From Flavobacterium sp. (GTDB taxonomy: Bacteria; Bacteroidota; Bacteroidia; Flavobacteriales; Flavobacteriaceae): a stretch of DNA of 64,000 nucleotides. Under the pieces are notes generated by a model, which saw nothing but the letters and a program-made list of their open reading frames with translations, was not told the origin of the DNA and made no database searches. Below are positions 38,701-46,785 of this stretch, piece after piece (the stretch's first letter is position 1; each line of letters begins with the position of its first letter). The translations under genes and the position numbers were made by a program. The DNA is taken from contig JACMLU010000015.1 in NCBI GenBank assembly GCA_014379405.1, forward strand, positions 1-64,000, read 5' to 3'.

Positions 38701-39482
38701 AATGGAAAAAGTTCTTTTTGAACTGAATATTGTCCACCGTGAGAACCGTTGCTCATCAATGGATGGTGCATCGCAATGATTACTGTTTTGTCTTGATTTT
38801 TATTCAATATACTAGTTAATTCCTCAAAAAAAAGGTCACGGGTTTTGATGTTGCAATTGTCATTTATAGTGGGGTATTTGTCCCAGTCTTCCAGAAACCA
38901 TTGGCTATCGATAGCGATTAAAGTGATGTTTTTGTCAATTTTTAATTCTTCAAGTCCACAGCTATTTTGGGGTAAAAAGGCCTTTTTATTATTGAGGAAG
39001 TCGGTTACAAATTTTTCTTGGCGTTCCAAGCCTGTAATTCCGTTATACCAATCGTGATTTCCTGGGATAAAAATGGTTTTGCCTTTGAAGTTTTTGGATA
39101 ATAGCAACTGATTTTTGAGTTTGGTTTCTGCCAAAATGCGTTCTTCGGGAACATCATTTTTTGGAAATCCTTTGGGATAAATATTGTCGCCAAGGAATAA
39201 AAGCGTACTTTTTTTATTGGAATTTTCTAATCTGTTTTTAAGTAGTGCAAGTGTTTCCTTTGTTTTTTGTTGGTCAGCATTTCCGGCATCGCCAATCAAG
39301 AAAAAGGTATGGGCAATTTTTGAGGAATCAGTTTCATTTAGGATGATACGATTTTCTATTTTTTTTCCATATTGGACTTGATGCGTAGCGCAAGATTGCA
39401 TTAGCAGTACAAAATAAATGAGGCTAGAATGTATTATTCTACTTTTTATCAAATAATTATTAAAAAATAACTTCATATTCAT
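35742..39482 (-). CDS. Phosphoesterase, kinase-like segment and Omp85-like barrel fusion lipoprotein
   Basis: 1246 residues. A lipoprotein-type signal peptide (Cys31 in LMQSC) is followed by a calcineurin-type phosphoesterase domain: Asp65 in IGDAGN, Asp99-Asn100 in LGDN, Asn142-His143-Asp144 in PGNHDW and His316-Asp-His318 in SGHDH. A middle segment (about 440-760) has features of atypical kinases: a YVMRALKK strand (Lys484 region), LIGDWDRH at about 621-628, and IPRDRDQAF with Asp650 and Asp652. The last third (about 915-1246) is strand-rich and ends in GYGF with a terminal Phe, as in Omp85/TamA-type outer-membrane barrels. The phosphoesterase and barrel calls are firm; the kinase-like call is my reading and needs a structural comparison. 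Confidence 0.85.
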   Translation of the reverse strand: MNMKLFFNNYLIKSRIIHSSLIYFVLLMQSCATHQVQYGKKIENRIILNETDSSKIAHTFFLIGDAGNADQQKTKETLALLKNRLENSNKKSTLLFLGDNIYPKGFPKNDVPEERILAETKLKNQLLLSKNFKGKTIFIPGNHDWYNGITGLERQEKFVTDFLNNKKAFLPQNSCGLEELKIDKNITLIAIDSQWFLEDWDKYPTINDNCNIKTRDLFFEELTSILNKNQDKTVIIAMHHPLMSNGSHGGQYSVQKELFPLEQKIPLPVIGSAINLIRKTSGINPQDIQNKVYTNYTKRVKTLLQNQRNIIVVSGHDHNLQYLSKNNIRQIISGAGSKSSAAKAVNPTDFSYGGNGYATLTLYKNGETKVSFYGNENQREKLLLEQTIIKVRDTVAPTNLPTKFAANTTTSIYSAEMTQKSLFHKFLFGLHYRKYYSLPIEAKTATLDTLFGGVKPTREGGGHQSKSLRLVDANGKEYVMRALKKSTSRFLQSVVFKDQYVLNQFDDTYAEGFLFDFYTTSHPYTPLAVANLADKIGVAHTNPLLYYIPKEPVLKGFNYNFGDELYLVEEHLTGNQKNAKSLGKPLDIISTDDLMKNLHKDEKYTIDEPEYIKARLFDMLIGDWDRHSDQWRWGEYKENGKIVYKPIPRDRDQAFTKYDGALLSLLMNMPALRHQQTFKEDIKNVKWFNREPYPQDIAFLKTADEKDWIKQAKYIQEQLSDAEIDAAFINLPKEVQDETIEDFKRKLKIRKTKLQNYAKEYYRVLQKTVLIVGTDKKDKFTITNTSKNDTEIAVYRLKKEGDELQYTKNFTADKTKNIWIYGLDDDDAFEVKGNAKSGIKIRLIGGQNNDSYTIENGKRIKIYDFKSKPNNFSADAKTKTVLTDDYEPNLYNYEKVKYNAFSGLPFGGYNPDDGVKLGFIANYTVNKFNQYPYTQKHVLKANYLFATSGYEFTYNGYFPKTLGKWDFEIAANFTSPNFTINYFGYGNETINEDELYGMDYNRVRLRTIKASPSIKKVGRHGSEITFATLFEKLKVEETTNRYINIPGAVNPNVFDNQQYVGAALKYSFENYDVPSLPTMGFGFSVAGSWKMNVGDSKNNFPALDAKINFNHKIDAKGQLVLATIVKSKVLFNNNFEFYQGATLGGDYDLRGLRNERFLGKASFYQSTDIRWNIGKIKKSIVPMSYGILGGFDYGRVWLDGENSQKWHQSVGGGIWLNGLNVITGRITYFKGTDDRARISFGLGYGF

Positions 39483-39820
39483 ACTCTATATTGGTTAATT
39501 TGAGATTAAATGGCTCAAATAAAATTCTGATTTACTTATTTTTTTGCTAAAAAAGATAATAATCCCCCTTTGTTGAATAAGACTTGATAGCTAGCATAAT
39601 GCGTGTTCTGTTATTTTTAATTCATCGAAAAGTCGATTTTTTTAATGATTTTTCTCTATTATGTAAAAGTACTTAAAGGAAATTAATTAATCCATCTTGC
39701 TTTTAAATAAAGGGACTAAAAAGACCAAAATCCAAAAATTATATAAAGTTTTACATATTCTTTGGTATAAAATGATTTTAAAAAAACAATTTCATAATTT
39801 AGACGGATAAAAATTAATGT
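39483..39820. other. Divergent promoter region
   Basis: 338 AT-rich bases between the leftward phosphoesterase-barrel gene and the rightward HD-PycTM gene. TATTCTTTGG near 39765-39775 is a near match to the -7 box for the rightward gene. I see no gene, RNA or repeat. Confidence 0.4.
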
Positions 39821-40993
39821 ATGACTTTCGTAAATCAAGTTCAGGATTTTGTAACCGATTTAATCAAAGGTAAACTCCCTAATGTATATTCATATCATAA
39901 TTTGAACCATACGATTGGGGTAGTGAACGCTGTTGATAGCTTAAGTAATGAAGAAAAAGTATCTCGTTCAGACAAAGAAATTTTGTTGGTAGCTGGTTGG
40001 TTTCACGATACCGGATATACAAATGGTTACAAAAACCATGAAGACTTTAGTGTCAAAATTGCTACTCGTTTTTTAAAGGAAAAAGAAAAATCGGAAGACT
40101 ATATTACTAAAGTTGCTAGTTTAATTAAAGCCACGGCCAAGGAATATGTACCTCAAACTGCTTTAGAAAAAATAATAAAGGATGCAGATTACTATCATAT
40201 TCTGGATGAAAATTATATTTTTAGTTGTGAAGGCTTGAGAAAAGAATGGGAAAATGTTGAAGGGAAAGTATTTACTGATATGGAGTGGGCTACAGAAAAT
40301 GAATTCTTCTTGTCAAAAGTTCACCGATTTCATACTTCTTATGCACTTGAACATTGGCAGCCCTTAAAAGACAAAAACTTAAAAAGGCTTCGAAAAAAAA
40401 TAAAAAAAATGAATGAAGAATTGAAAAAAGAGGATAAAAGAATAGGGAAGGAAGAAAAACCGGATAGGGCAATTGATACTTTGTTTCGGGTAACATTGAA
40501 CAATCATACCACTTTGAGTGGTATTGCAGATAGCAAAGCCAATATTTTGCTTTCCGTGAATGCCATAATCATTTCGATAGCACTTTCTACATTGATTCCT
40601 AAATTGGACAGTCCAAGTAATGTTCATCTAGTGATTCCTACATTCATTATGTTGATGTCTAGCGTGATTACCATTGTTTTTGCAATACTTTCGACACGGC
40701 CTAAAGTGACCAAAGGGATTTTTACTGAAAAAGATATTGAAGACAAAAAAGTGAATCTTCTTTTCTTTGGTAATTTTTATAAAATGCCTTTAGAGGATTA
40801 TAAATGGGCAATGAACGAGATGATGAAGGACAGAGAATATCTTTATAATTCAATGATTAAGGATTTGTACTTTTTAGGAATTGTTTTAGAAAGAAAATAC
40901 CGATTATTACGAATAGCTTATAATTTTTTTATGTTCGGAATCGTACTGTCCGTAATTGCTTTTATAATCGCTTTCAAAACTATTGGCAATTAA
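39821..40993 (+). CDS. HD-domain protein with C-terminal PycTM-like (DUF5706) membrane domain
   Basis: 390 residues. Residues 1-180 are an HD phosphohydrolase: His26 and His30 region (YHNLNH), His62-Asp63 in GWFHDTGY, NHEDFS and a later DADYYHI aspartate. A charged helix with many Lys/Glu (about 185-215) leads to a segment starting at Asp219 (DTLFRVTLNNHTTLSGIAD), which has the Arg/His/Ala-Asp pattern of the Pycsar effector TM domain. Three helices follow, at about 244-260, 270-290 and 367-388. PycTM effectors sense cyclic pyrimidine nucleotides in anti-phage defence. No cyclase gene lies nearby, so this may be a housekeeping relative. It overlaps the GAF gene tail to tail by four bases. Confidence 0.82.
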   Translation: MTFVNQVQDFVTDLIKGKLPNVYSYHNLNHTIGVVNAVDSLSNEEKVSRSDKEILLVAGWFHDTGYTNGYKNHEDFSVKIATRFLKEKEKSEDYITKVASLIKATAKEYVPQTALEKIIKDADYYHILDENYIFSCEGLRKEWENVEGKVFTDMEWATENEFFLSKVHRFHTSYALEHWQPLKDKNLKRLRKKIKKMNEELKKEDKRIGKEEKPDRAIDTLFRVTLNNHTTLSGIADSKANILLSVNAIIISIALSTLIPKLDSPSNVHLVIPTFIMLMSSVITIVFAILSTRPKVTKGIFTEKDIEDKKVNLLFFGNFYKMPLEDYKWAMNEMMKDREYLYNSMIKDLYFLGIVLERKYRLLRIAYNFFMFGIVLSVIAFIIAFKTIGN

Positions 40994-43359
40994 TTTTGTT
41001 TACCCAACATATCAGGATTGCTATTTCTTTGGATAAAATTTTCTGGATTTTCATTGACTACTTTTACCCTGAAGGCTCTTAATCCTGATACACCCTGAAG
41101 TTCTTCCACTTCAAATTGTTCAATGGTTGGTTCCAATAGATTTATGTGTTGTAGGTATTTGATGTATTTCAAATATTCTTTTTTTTCAGTATCGTGAGAA
41201 TAAACGATTGTAATTTTTTCTTTTTGGGTAATTCGCTCTTTGGTTCCTTTTATGTTTGCTTTGTCAATGCGTTTTTTTACAACTTCGTAGCGGGCATTGT
41301 ACGTTCCATCAACATCAAAACGTTTTTCATCCATCCTGAATCGGATGGAAATGGGAGAACTAAACACCAAAATCAAGGAGGTTACGTCTAGTTCATACGG
41401 TAAAGTGGCTTTGAGCTGGTGGTGTTCTATTTCCATTTCGCACAACGTTTGCAGTTGCCACAATCTTAAATTATGCAAATAGAGATTGTCAAATGGTTTT
41501 GTTGGAGCAATTGATGCGCCAATATAGAGGTTGTGTTCTACACCATCAGTTTTAAAACGTTCGTAATAATGAGGGTATATCAGTTGGGCTTCCATTTGTT
41601 TTTTATCCAAAACGGCAGCTAGTTTTTTATTGATAATGGACATAGTATTATCAAATTTTTTTCTCGCCTGATAAAACATTCCCGATTTTTCATCCAAGCT
41701 TTCAAAATAGTTTTGCCTTATCATTTCACTTGCAATATCCATTTTGGTGTTCCTTAGTATAGGATGAATTTCAGTTTCGATATAATTCTGGATTTGTTGC
41801 TCCGTATCTGCTTTTAATGGTAATTCGAGCTCTTTCTCAAAAGATTGTAATTCGAATATTCGTTGTTCCAATAAAACGAGACTTTCATTTGATTTTTGAT
41901 TTTCAAAGAGCTGTATCAGGGTATTTAATTGTTTTTTTAAATCTTCTTTGACCGTTTCGTTTCGATGTTCGGAGGAGCCTTTAATGTCAATTTGTCCATA
42001 CAAAGGGTAAACTTCCTTAAATACGATTTCTTTAAAGATATAATCTTTGTTTTGATTAAAAGTCTCGAAGTATTTTAGGGCTTCTCTTCTAAATTTCCAG
42101 TACACACTTGAATGAATAGCGGTATATTCTCTTTGAATAATGGCTTCAATCTGGTGTTTCATATCGGTTTTATAGCGTTCTAATGTATCGATGAGATAGG
42201 GCAAAACCAAATCTAAATTTGTGGCATTGATACTATTGAGTTCCTTTGGTTTTGCTGAAACCAATTCTATAACACCAAGAATGGTATCGTCTTTAATAAC
42301 AGGAGCAAAAATGCAACTCTGAATATTTTGCTGAAGCAAATAGTGTCCAAGTTTTTCATTTAAGGGTACTTTAGAAAATTGTTTGATATCAGAGATTATC
42401 ATTGGTTTTTTATGTTCTAAAACAGTATCAAGCGAACAACCATAAATCGAGTTTTTACAATCAATTTCCTCTAGGCCATTTAAGATGAAACTTTTTAACT
42501 CTTTCTCCTCATAAGGTGGGTTTGTGAATTTTTCTTGTTCCTCATTATATATTATAAAACCAATTCTTAAATCGGGAATTTTAAAAATAGATCTAAAAAT
42601 TGATTCAAAACTCAAATTTAATTTGGTTTGTGAGGATTCTGATTTTAAAAGATTGCTTTTTAAGCTAGATATCGCATTTTCCCGGGTTACATCAAAAAGA
42701 CTTACTATTCCAAAACCTTTTAGAATCCAGCTTTCATTAGGGAATTTTTCTTTCCACAGATTAATGTTGTCATAGTTATTCATCAAAAGATCGATGTCGT
42801 CTTGAGAAAGTTTTATTGCATTTTGGGTAGGAATAACTTCTAAAAAATCTGCATTATACAAAATACGGTAATGGTTGATAATGCCATTTGCATTTGGAAT
42901 ATCATAAAACAAAGGTTTATTGAAGTCAAAATGCTGACCATAATATGAGTTTAAAATTAATATACAATTAAATATGTAATATTGATCCTCGTCAAAATCA
43001 CGAATTTCCATATAAAATGTTATTCCTGCATTTTGAAGAATTTTTTTAAATCGCTCTGTATAATTAAAAGTGATATTCTGAAACGGAATCGTAACCGCTT
43101 TAATCTCATTATGTGTTAATGAGGTTGGAAACAAATCGGCAACTAAATTATGTATTAGTGTTTCGTGTTCATTAATAAAGTTTATATCTTCTATTCCATT
43201 TCTAAATTCTGGAAATGGAGCTATTTCCTTCAGCAAGGCTTTGGCATAATTAGAGCGATAGTCTATATCGGTCGCAGCAATTTCCTCTAAATTTTCAATC
43301 AATTTATGAAATGAAATTAGGGCTTTGAACGGACTTTCAGTAAAGGTATTGTTGCTCAT
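40990..43359 (-). CDS. Large GAF-domain protein, function unknown
   Basis: About 789 residues from the ATG at 43359, which begins MSNNTFTESPFKALISFHKL; an upstream ATG at 43461 would add a 34-residue tail of unlikely composition. A GAF-like domain lies around residues 255-400 (RIGFIIYNEEQEKF, KPMIISDIKQFSKVP, CIFAPVIKDDTILGVIELVS). The N-terminal third and the helical C-terminal half show no family I recognise. There is no kinase, cyclase or DNA-binding motif, no signal peptide and no membrane helix. It may be a cytoplasmic sensor, and its convergent overlap with the HD-PycTM gene suggests linked inheritance. Confidence 0.75.
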   Translation of the reverse strand: MSNNTFTESPFKALISFHKLIENLEEIAATDIDYRSNYAKALLKEIAPFPEFRNGIEDINFINEHETLIHNLVADLFPTSLTHNEIKAVTIPFQNITFNYTERFKKILQNAGITFYMEIRDFDEDQYYIFNCILILNSYYGQHFDFNKPLFYDIPNANGIINHYRILYNADFLEVIPTQNAIKLSQDDIDLLMNNYDNINLWKEKFPNESWILKGFGIVSLFDVTRENAISSLKSNLLKSESSQTKLNLSFESIFRSIFKIPDLRIGFIIYNEEQEKFTNPPYEEKELKSFILNGLEEIDCKNSIYGCSLDTVLEHKKPMIISDIKQFSKVPLNEKLGHYLLQQNIQSCIFAPVIKDDTILGVIELVSAKPKELNSINATNLDLVLPYLIDTLERYKTDMKHQIEAIIQREYTAIHSSVYWKFRREALKYFETFNQNKDYIFKEIVFKEVYPLYGQIDIKGSSEHRNETVKEDLKKQLNTLIQLFENQKSNESLVLLEQRIFELQSFEKELELPLKADTEQQIQNYIETEIHPILRNTKMDIASEMIRQNYFESLDEKSGMFYQARKKFDNTMSIINKKLAAVLDKKQMEAQLIYPHYYERFKTDGVEHNLYIGASIAPTKPFDNLYLHNLRLWQLQTLCEMEIEHHQLKATLPYELDVTSLILVFSSPISIRFRMDEKRFDVDGTYNARYEVVKKRIDKANIKGTKERITQKEKITIVYSHDTEKKEYLKYIKYLQHINLLEPTIEQFEVEELQGVSGLRAFRVKVVNENPENFIQRNSNPDMLGKQN

Positions 43360-43538
43360 AGTAGAATCATTATATCTAGAGTGCAAAATTACGAATAAAG
43401 AGATTGTGTTTTTCGTTTTTAATGTGATGTTTTGATGTCTTTTTTCGCGGTTATAATTCAAAGGATCGGGGTTTCATAACGAAGTATTAAATAGTGGAAT
43501 TTTCAGTATTTTATTATTAACAAAAATTTAACTATATT

Positions 43539-43564
43539 AATAACGGAACGAACGTTCCGTTATT
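43539..43564. promoter_or_regulatory. Perfect palindromic operator, probably TetR-type
   Basis: Arms AATAACGGAACG (43539-43550) and CGTTCCGTTATT (43553-43564) are exact reverse complements around a central AA. The site ends two bases before the -7 box of the hydrolase operon, so a bound repressor would block RNA polymerase. The TetR-family gene at 45415 in the same operon is the obvious candidate. Confidence 0.82.
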
Positions 43565-43565
43565 A

Positions 43566-43573
43566 TATCTTTG
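43566..43573 (+). promoter_or_regulatory. Bacteroidota-type -7 promoter box
   Basis: TATCTTTG matches the TAnnTTTG consensus, 27 bases before the ATG of the hydrolase gene and immediately after the palindromic operator. The matching -33 element would lie within or just left of the operator and is not obvious. Confidence 0.65.
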
Positions 43574-43599
43574 CCCTATAAATATTAAAAAATACAATC

Positions 43600-44541
43600 A
43601 TGAAAAAATTATTTAAAAAAATCGCAATGCTTTCATTAGCAATTTTAGTAGGAGTTACATCTGAAGCTCAAGTTCAAAAAGTAAAAGCAGCTAATCCACC
43701 AGCAAACTTTAAACACGCTTCTGCAAACGTAAATGGTGTAAATATTCATTACGTAATAGGCGGAAAAGGTGAGCCATTAGTATTGGTTCATGGATTTGGA
43801 CAAAACTGGTATATGTGGAACAGACTGTTACCTGAACTTTCAAAGCATTTTACAGTAATTGCTCCAGATTTAAGAGGAGTAGGTGAGTCTGATAAACCAG
43901 CTGATGGTTATGACAAAAAAACAATGGCTGTTGATATTCACGAGTTAGTAAAAAAAATAGGGTACAACCAAATCAACTTAGCGGGACATGATATTGGGTT
44001 AATGGTTGCTTATGCTTATGCTGCTCAATTTCCGTCAGAAGTTAAAAAACTGGCTTTAATGGATGCTTTACTTCCAGGAATTGAACCAGTTTGGTCTCAA
44101 GTTTCGGCTTCAGCGTGGTGGTTTGGATTTTTTGGATGGTCAGCTTCTGGAGATATCGTAGCTGGTAAAGAAAAAGAATTTTTGACCAACTTCTGGCCTC
44201 AAGTTGCTTTCGCAAAAGATTCATTCACAAAAGAAGAAACAGCTGAATTTATCCGTGCATACGCTGTTAAAGGAGCAACAACAGGAAGTTTCCATTGGTT
44301 TGGTGCATTCAAACAAGACGGAATTGATAATGTAGAATTTATGAAAACAAAACTTAATATGCCAATCTTGACTATGGGAGGTCAGTATTTTGCTGCAGCA
44401 TTTTTAAAAGAGCATACTAAGCTAGTAGCTAATGATGTTTACGAAACAAACATTCCTAATTCTGGTCACTGGGTCGTTCAAGAGAATACTCCTGCGGTTC
44501 AACAAGGATTGTTAGATTTCTTTAATGATAAAAATAATTAA
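43600..44541 (+). CDS. Exported alpha/beta hydrolase, Asp-nucleophile type
   Basis: 313 residues with a cleavable-looking signal peptide (MLSLAILVGVTSEAQ). HGFGQNWYMW gives the oxyanion region; the nucleophile elbow is GHDIG with Asp131, and the catalytic histidine is His290 in SGHW. An Asp nucleophile with this cap region is typical of epoxide hydrolases and haloalkane dehalogenases, so one of those activities is likely, but the substrate is unknown. It is first in an operon with an SDR and a TetR regulator, behind a perfect operator. A close paralogue lies at 51302, roughly four of five residues identical by eye over the mature part. Confidence 0.85.
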   Translation: MKKLFKKIAMLSLAILVGVTSEAQVQKVKAANPPANFKHASANVNGVNIHYVIGGKGEPLVLVHGFGQNWYMWNRLLPELSKHFTVIAPDLRGVGESDKPADGYDKKTMAVDIHELVKKIGYNQINLAGHDIGLMVAYAYAAQFPSEVKKLALMDALLPGIEPVWSQVSASAWWFGFFGWSASGDIVAGKEKEFLTNFWPQVAFAKDSFTKEETAEFIRAYAVKGATTGSFHWFGAFKQDGIDNVEFMKTKLNMPILTMGGQYFAAAFLKEHTKLVANDVYETNIPNSGHWVVQENTPAVQQGLLDFFNDKNN

Positions 44542-44595
44542 ATAAAAATAATTAAATAAAAATAATAATAAGTAATAATTTAAAATTTAAATAAG

Positions 44596-45348
44596 ATGTC
44601 AAAATTAACAAACAAAGTAGCCCTAGTAACTGGGGGAAATAGTGGAATTGGGTATGCAGCTGCCGAAGAATTAGTTGCACAAGGTGCAAAAGTGATTGTC
44701 ACCGGAAGAAACAAAGAAGCTTTACTAAAAGCTGAAACTGAATTGAGCGTAACAGGAATTGTTGCAGATCAAGCCGATTTGAAATCAATCGATAAGCTGG
44801 TAAATGAAGTAAAATCTAAATTTGGGAAAATAGACATTATTTTCCTTAACGCTGGAACAGCTTCATTTGCTCCGGTAAAATCCGCTTCAGAGGAACATTA
44901 CGACAGTATTATGAATGTGAATGTAAAAGGAGTTTATTTTACTGTTCAAAAATTACTTCCAATTTTGAATGACGGAGGGTCAATAATTTTTAATACTTCG
45001 ATTAACGCCAATATTGGTATGCCAAATTCAAGTGTGTATGCAGCAAGCAAAGGTGCGGTTTTGTCTTTCAATAGAGTGTTTGCTACCGAACTTGCGCCGA
45101 GAAACATAAGAGTCAATGCTATATCTCCTGGTCCGGTCGCAACACCTCTTTATGGGAAATTAGGATTGAGTAAAGAAGAAGTTGAAGGTTTCGGATCTGT
45201 TTTGGGAGATAAAATTTTGTTGAAACGTTTTGGTCTACCTTCAGAAATTGCTAAAACGCTAAGCTTTTTAGCTTCAGATGATTCTTCATTCATTACAGGA
45301 ACTGAAATTGTTGTTGATGGTGGACTTACAGTAAACGCTGTAGTTTAA
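44596..45348 (+). CDS. Short-chain dehydrogenase/reductase
   Basis: 250 residues, classical SDR. Cofactor motif TGGNSGIG, NAG motif in FLNAG, catalytic Ser near 135 and Tyr148-x3-Lys152 (YAASK), then SPGPVATPL and a C-terminal ITGTEIVVDGG. NAD(P)-dependent oxidation or reduction of an alcohol or ketone is expected; TGRNK at the cofactor loop suggests NADP. It sits between the hydrolase and the TetR gene in the same operon, so it may process the hydrolase product. Confidence 0.9.
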   Translation: MSKLTNKVALVTGGNSGIGYAAAEELVAQGAKVIVTGRNKEALLKAETELSVTGIVADQADLKSIDKLVNEVKSKFGKIDIIFLNAGTASFAPVKSASEEHYDSIMNVNVKGVYFTVQKLLPILNDGGSIIFNTSINANIGMPNSSVYAASKGAVLSFNRVFATELAPRNIRVNAISPGPVATPLYGKLGLSKEEVEGFGSVLGDKILLKRFGLPSEIAKTLSFLASDDSSFITGTEIVVDGGLTVNAVV

Positions 45349-45371
45349 TTTTAGAGTAATCTAAGAAAGAA

Positions 45372-45392
45372 AGTTCCGATTAAGTATCTTTG
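45372..45392 (+). promoter_or_regulatory. Promoter and operator half-site before the TetR gene
   Basis: AGTTCCGATTAA (45372-45383) resembles one arm of the 43539 operator (CGTTCCGTTATT), and TATCTTTG (45385-45392) is an exact copy of the -7 box there. This suggests an internal promoter with autoregulation. The second arm is poorly conserved. Confidence 0.5.
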
Positions 45393-45414
45393 CAAATGAT
45401 ATAAATGATGTTAT

Positions 45415-45996
45415 ATGGCAAGATTAAGAGTATTCAATGAAGATGACGCGCTTGATAAAGCAATAGAAATTTTCTGGAATAAAGGATATAATGGAACTTC
45501 AGCACAGGATTTAGTAACGTATTTAGGGTTAAGTCGTTCTAGTTTATACGACACTTTTGGTGATAAACGATCCTTATTTCTAAGAGCGTTACAACATTAT
45601 CAACAGCAATCTTTTGATGAGATTACTAGCTTGCTAGTAAAATCAGAAGATATTAAAGAAACGATTAAGCAAATTTTTGAACGTGTTATTGTCGAAAGTC
45701 TACAGGATAAAATTACCAAAGGTTGTTTTATGGTTAATACGACAGTGGAATTAGGCATTCATGATAATGATATTGCTGATATTGTTGAGAAAAACAGACA
45801 AAGTATGGAGGATATTTTCTTATTTACTGTTCAAAAAGGACAGGATTTAGGTCAAATTTCAAAATCTAATGATGCCAGAGCTTTAGCTCGATTCATATTT
45901 AATAATTATTCAGGAATTAGAGTTCTAGCCCGTTCTGGAGGAACTCCAAAAGAAGTTTTTGAAGATATTGTTAAAGTTATATTATCCGTTTTTTAA
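45415..45996 (+). CDS. TetR/AcrR-family transcriptional regulator
   Basis: 193 residues. N-terminal helix-turn-helix (about residues 10-55) with ALDKAIEIFWNKGYNGTSAQDLVTYLGLSRSSLYDTFGDKRSLF, the classic TetR signature. The C-terminal ligand domain includes TKGCFMVNTTVELG, seen in the AcrR subgroup that senses small electrophiles or xenobiotics. It should repress its own operon through the palindrome at 43539. It is the last gene, followed by a strong terminator. Confidence 0.9.
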   Translation: MARLRVFNEDDALDKAIEIFWNKGYNGTSAQDLVTYLGLSRSSLYDTFGDKRSLFLRALQHYQQQSFDEITSLLVKSEDIKETIKQIFERVIVESLQDKITKGCFMVNTTVELGIHDNDIADIVEKNRQSMEDIFLFTVQKGQDLGQISKSNDARALARFIFNNYSGIRVLARSGGTPKEVFEDIVKVILSVF

Positions 45997-46010
45997 TTTT
46001 TAAAATATGT

Positions 46011-46041
46011 AAAACCACTCTTTAAAAGGAGTGGTTTTTTT
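46011..46041 (+). terminator. Rho-independent terminator of the TetR operon
   Basis: Stem AAAACCACTC (46011-46020) pairs with GAGTGGTTTT, with a small AT loop and a following T-run, 15 bases after the tetR-like stop codon. Confidence 0.88.
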
Positions 46042-46150
46042 ATGTTTTGTTAATGAAAACCATTGGCAAATAAAACTGTTTAAGACTCAAGAGTAGCGAT
46101 TCTATCACATCTAAATATAAGTTCTATCTTAATTTTAAAATTTTATATTG

Positions 46151-46556
46151 ATGAATACAAAAGGTAATTGTTGTCCGAAATCTACTATTGTTCCCGCAGT
46201 ACATTTTAAGCTTAGGTTTATATGAAGTTATCGCGATTTTGAATAGATAATGAAAATGCGTGGCGATCAGATTGACCATGCCACGATCCAATGCTGGTTA
46301 TATGCGTTTACACAATTTCTAACCCAGATTAATAAATATAGACAAGAGTCAAATAGTAGTCAATTCAAGGTTATAATAAACGTTCCTTTTCTAAAATAGC
46401 ATTCGAATAATGCAAATACCTTAATAATATAGTCTAGCAAGCCATCATTTTATAAAATGGAAGATGTATAATGGGTTGGGATTCAAAAAATTTGAACTTG
46501 CAAAGAGAATTATAAACGGAATTGAAGTAGTACATATATTGAGAAAAAGCAGATGA
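46151..46556 (+). pseudogene. Decayed IS6-family transposase
   Basis: From the ATG at 46151 the frame reads MNTKGNCCPKS, then HFKLRF, a TGA, SYRDFE, a TAG, and DHATIQCWLYAF. This is the N-terminus and HTH region of IS6-family transposases with two in-frame stops. Later fragments in shifted frames read KYLNNIV, HHFIKW and GLGFKKFELAKRIINGIEVV, the C-terminal end of the same family. The middle part with the DDE catalytic residues is missing, so there was an internal deletion as well as stops and a frameshift. No clear terminal inverted repeats were found. The 789-base gap it occupies separates the TetR operon from the two-component pair. Confidence 0.85.
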
Positions 46557-46785
46557 TTAATCTTGGTATTAACTTGTTTAAATCATTTTGTAAACAATTA
46601 AGATTAGATTTTATTTCTTGAACTGTTTTTGCTCTACAGATTCGACAGAAACAGAGTTCTCAAAAATAAGTTATGTAATAAAAAGAACGATATATCGTTG
46701 GCATTAAAAAATAAATTTTCCTAATTATGATACTATTATTTATCAATAAATTTGTAATCAGTATTTTAACTATTAAAATTAATAG

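Noticed and set aside
39821..43359. Complete Pycsar defence system
   Set aside because: Only a PycTM-like domain fused to HD is present; no uridylate or cytidylate cyclase gene is found nearby, so a defence call is not supported.
46698..46785. Possible sigma-54 promoter (TTGGCA at 46698) before the sensor kinase
   Set aside because: No GC doublet at the -12 position; the spacing does not complete the consensus.
45997..46785. A complete IS6 insertion sequence with terminal inverted repeats
   Set aside because: Only a deleted, stop-containing transposase could be read; the ends could not be matched to each other.
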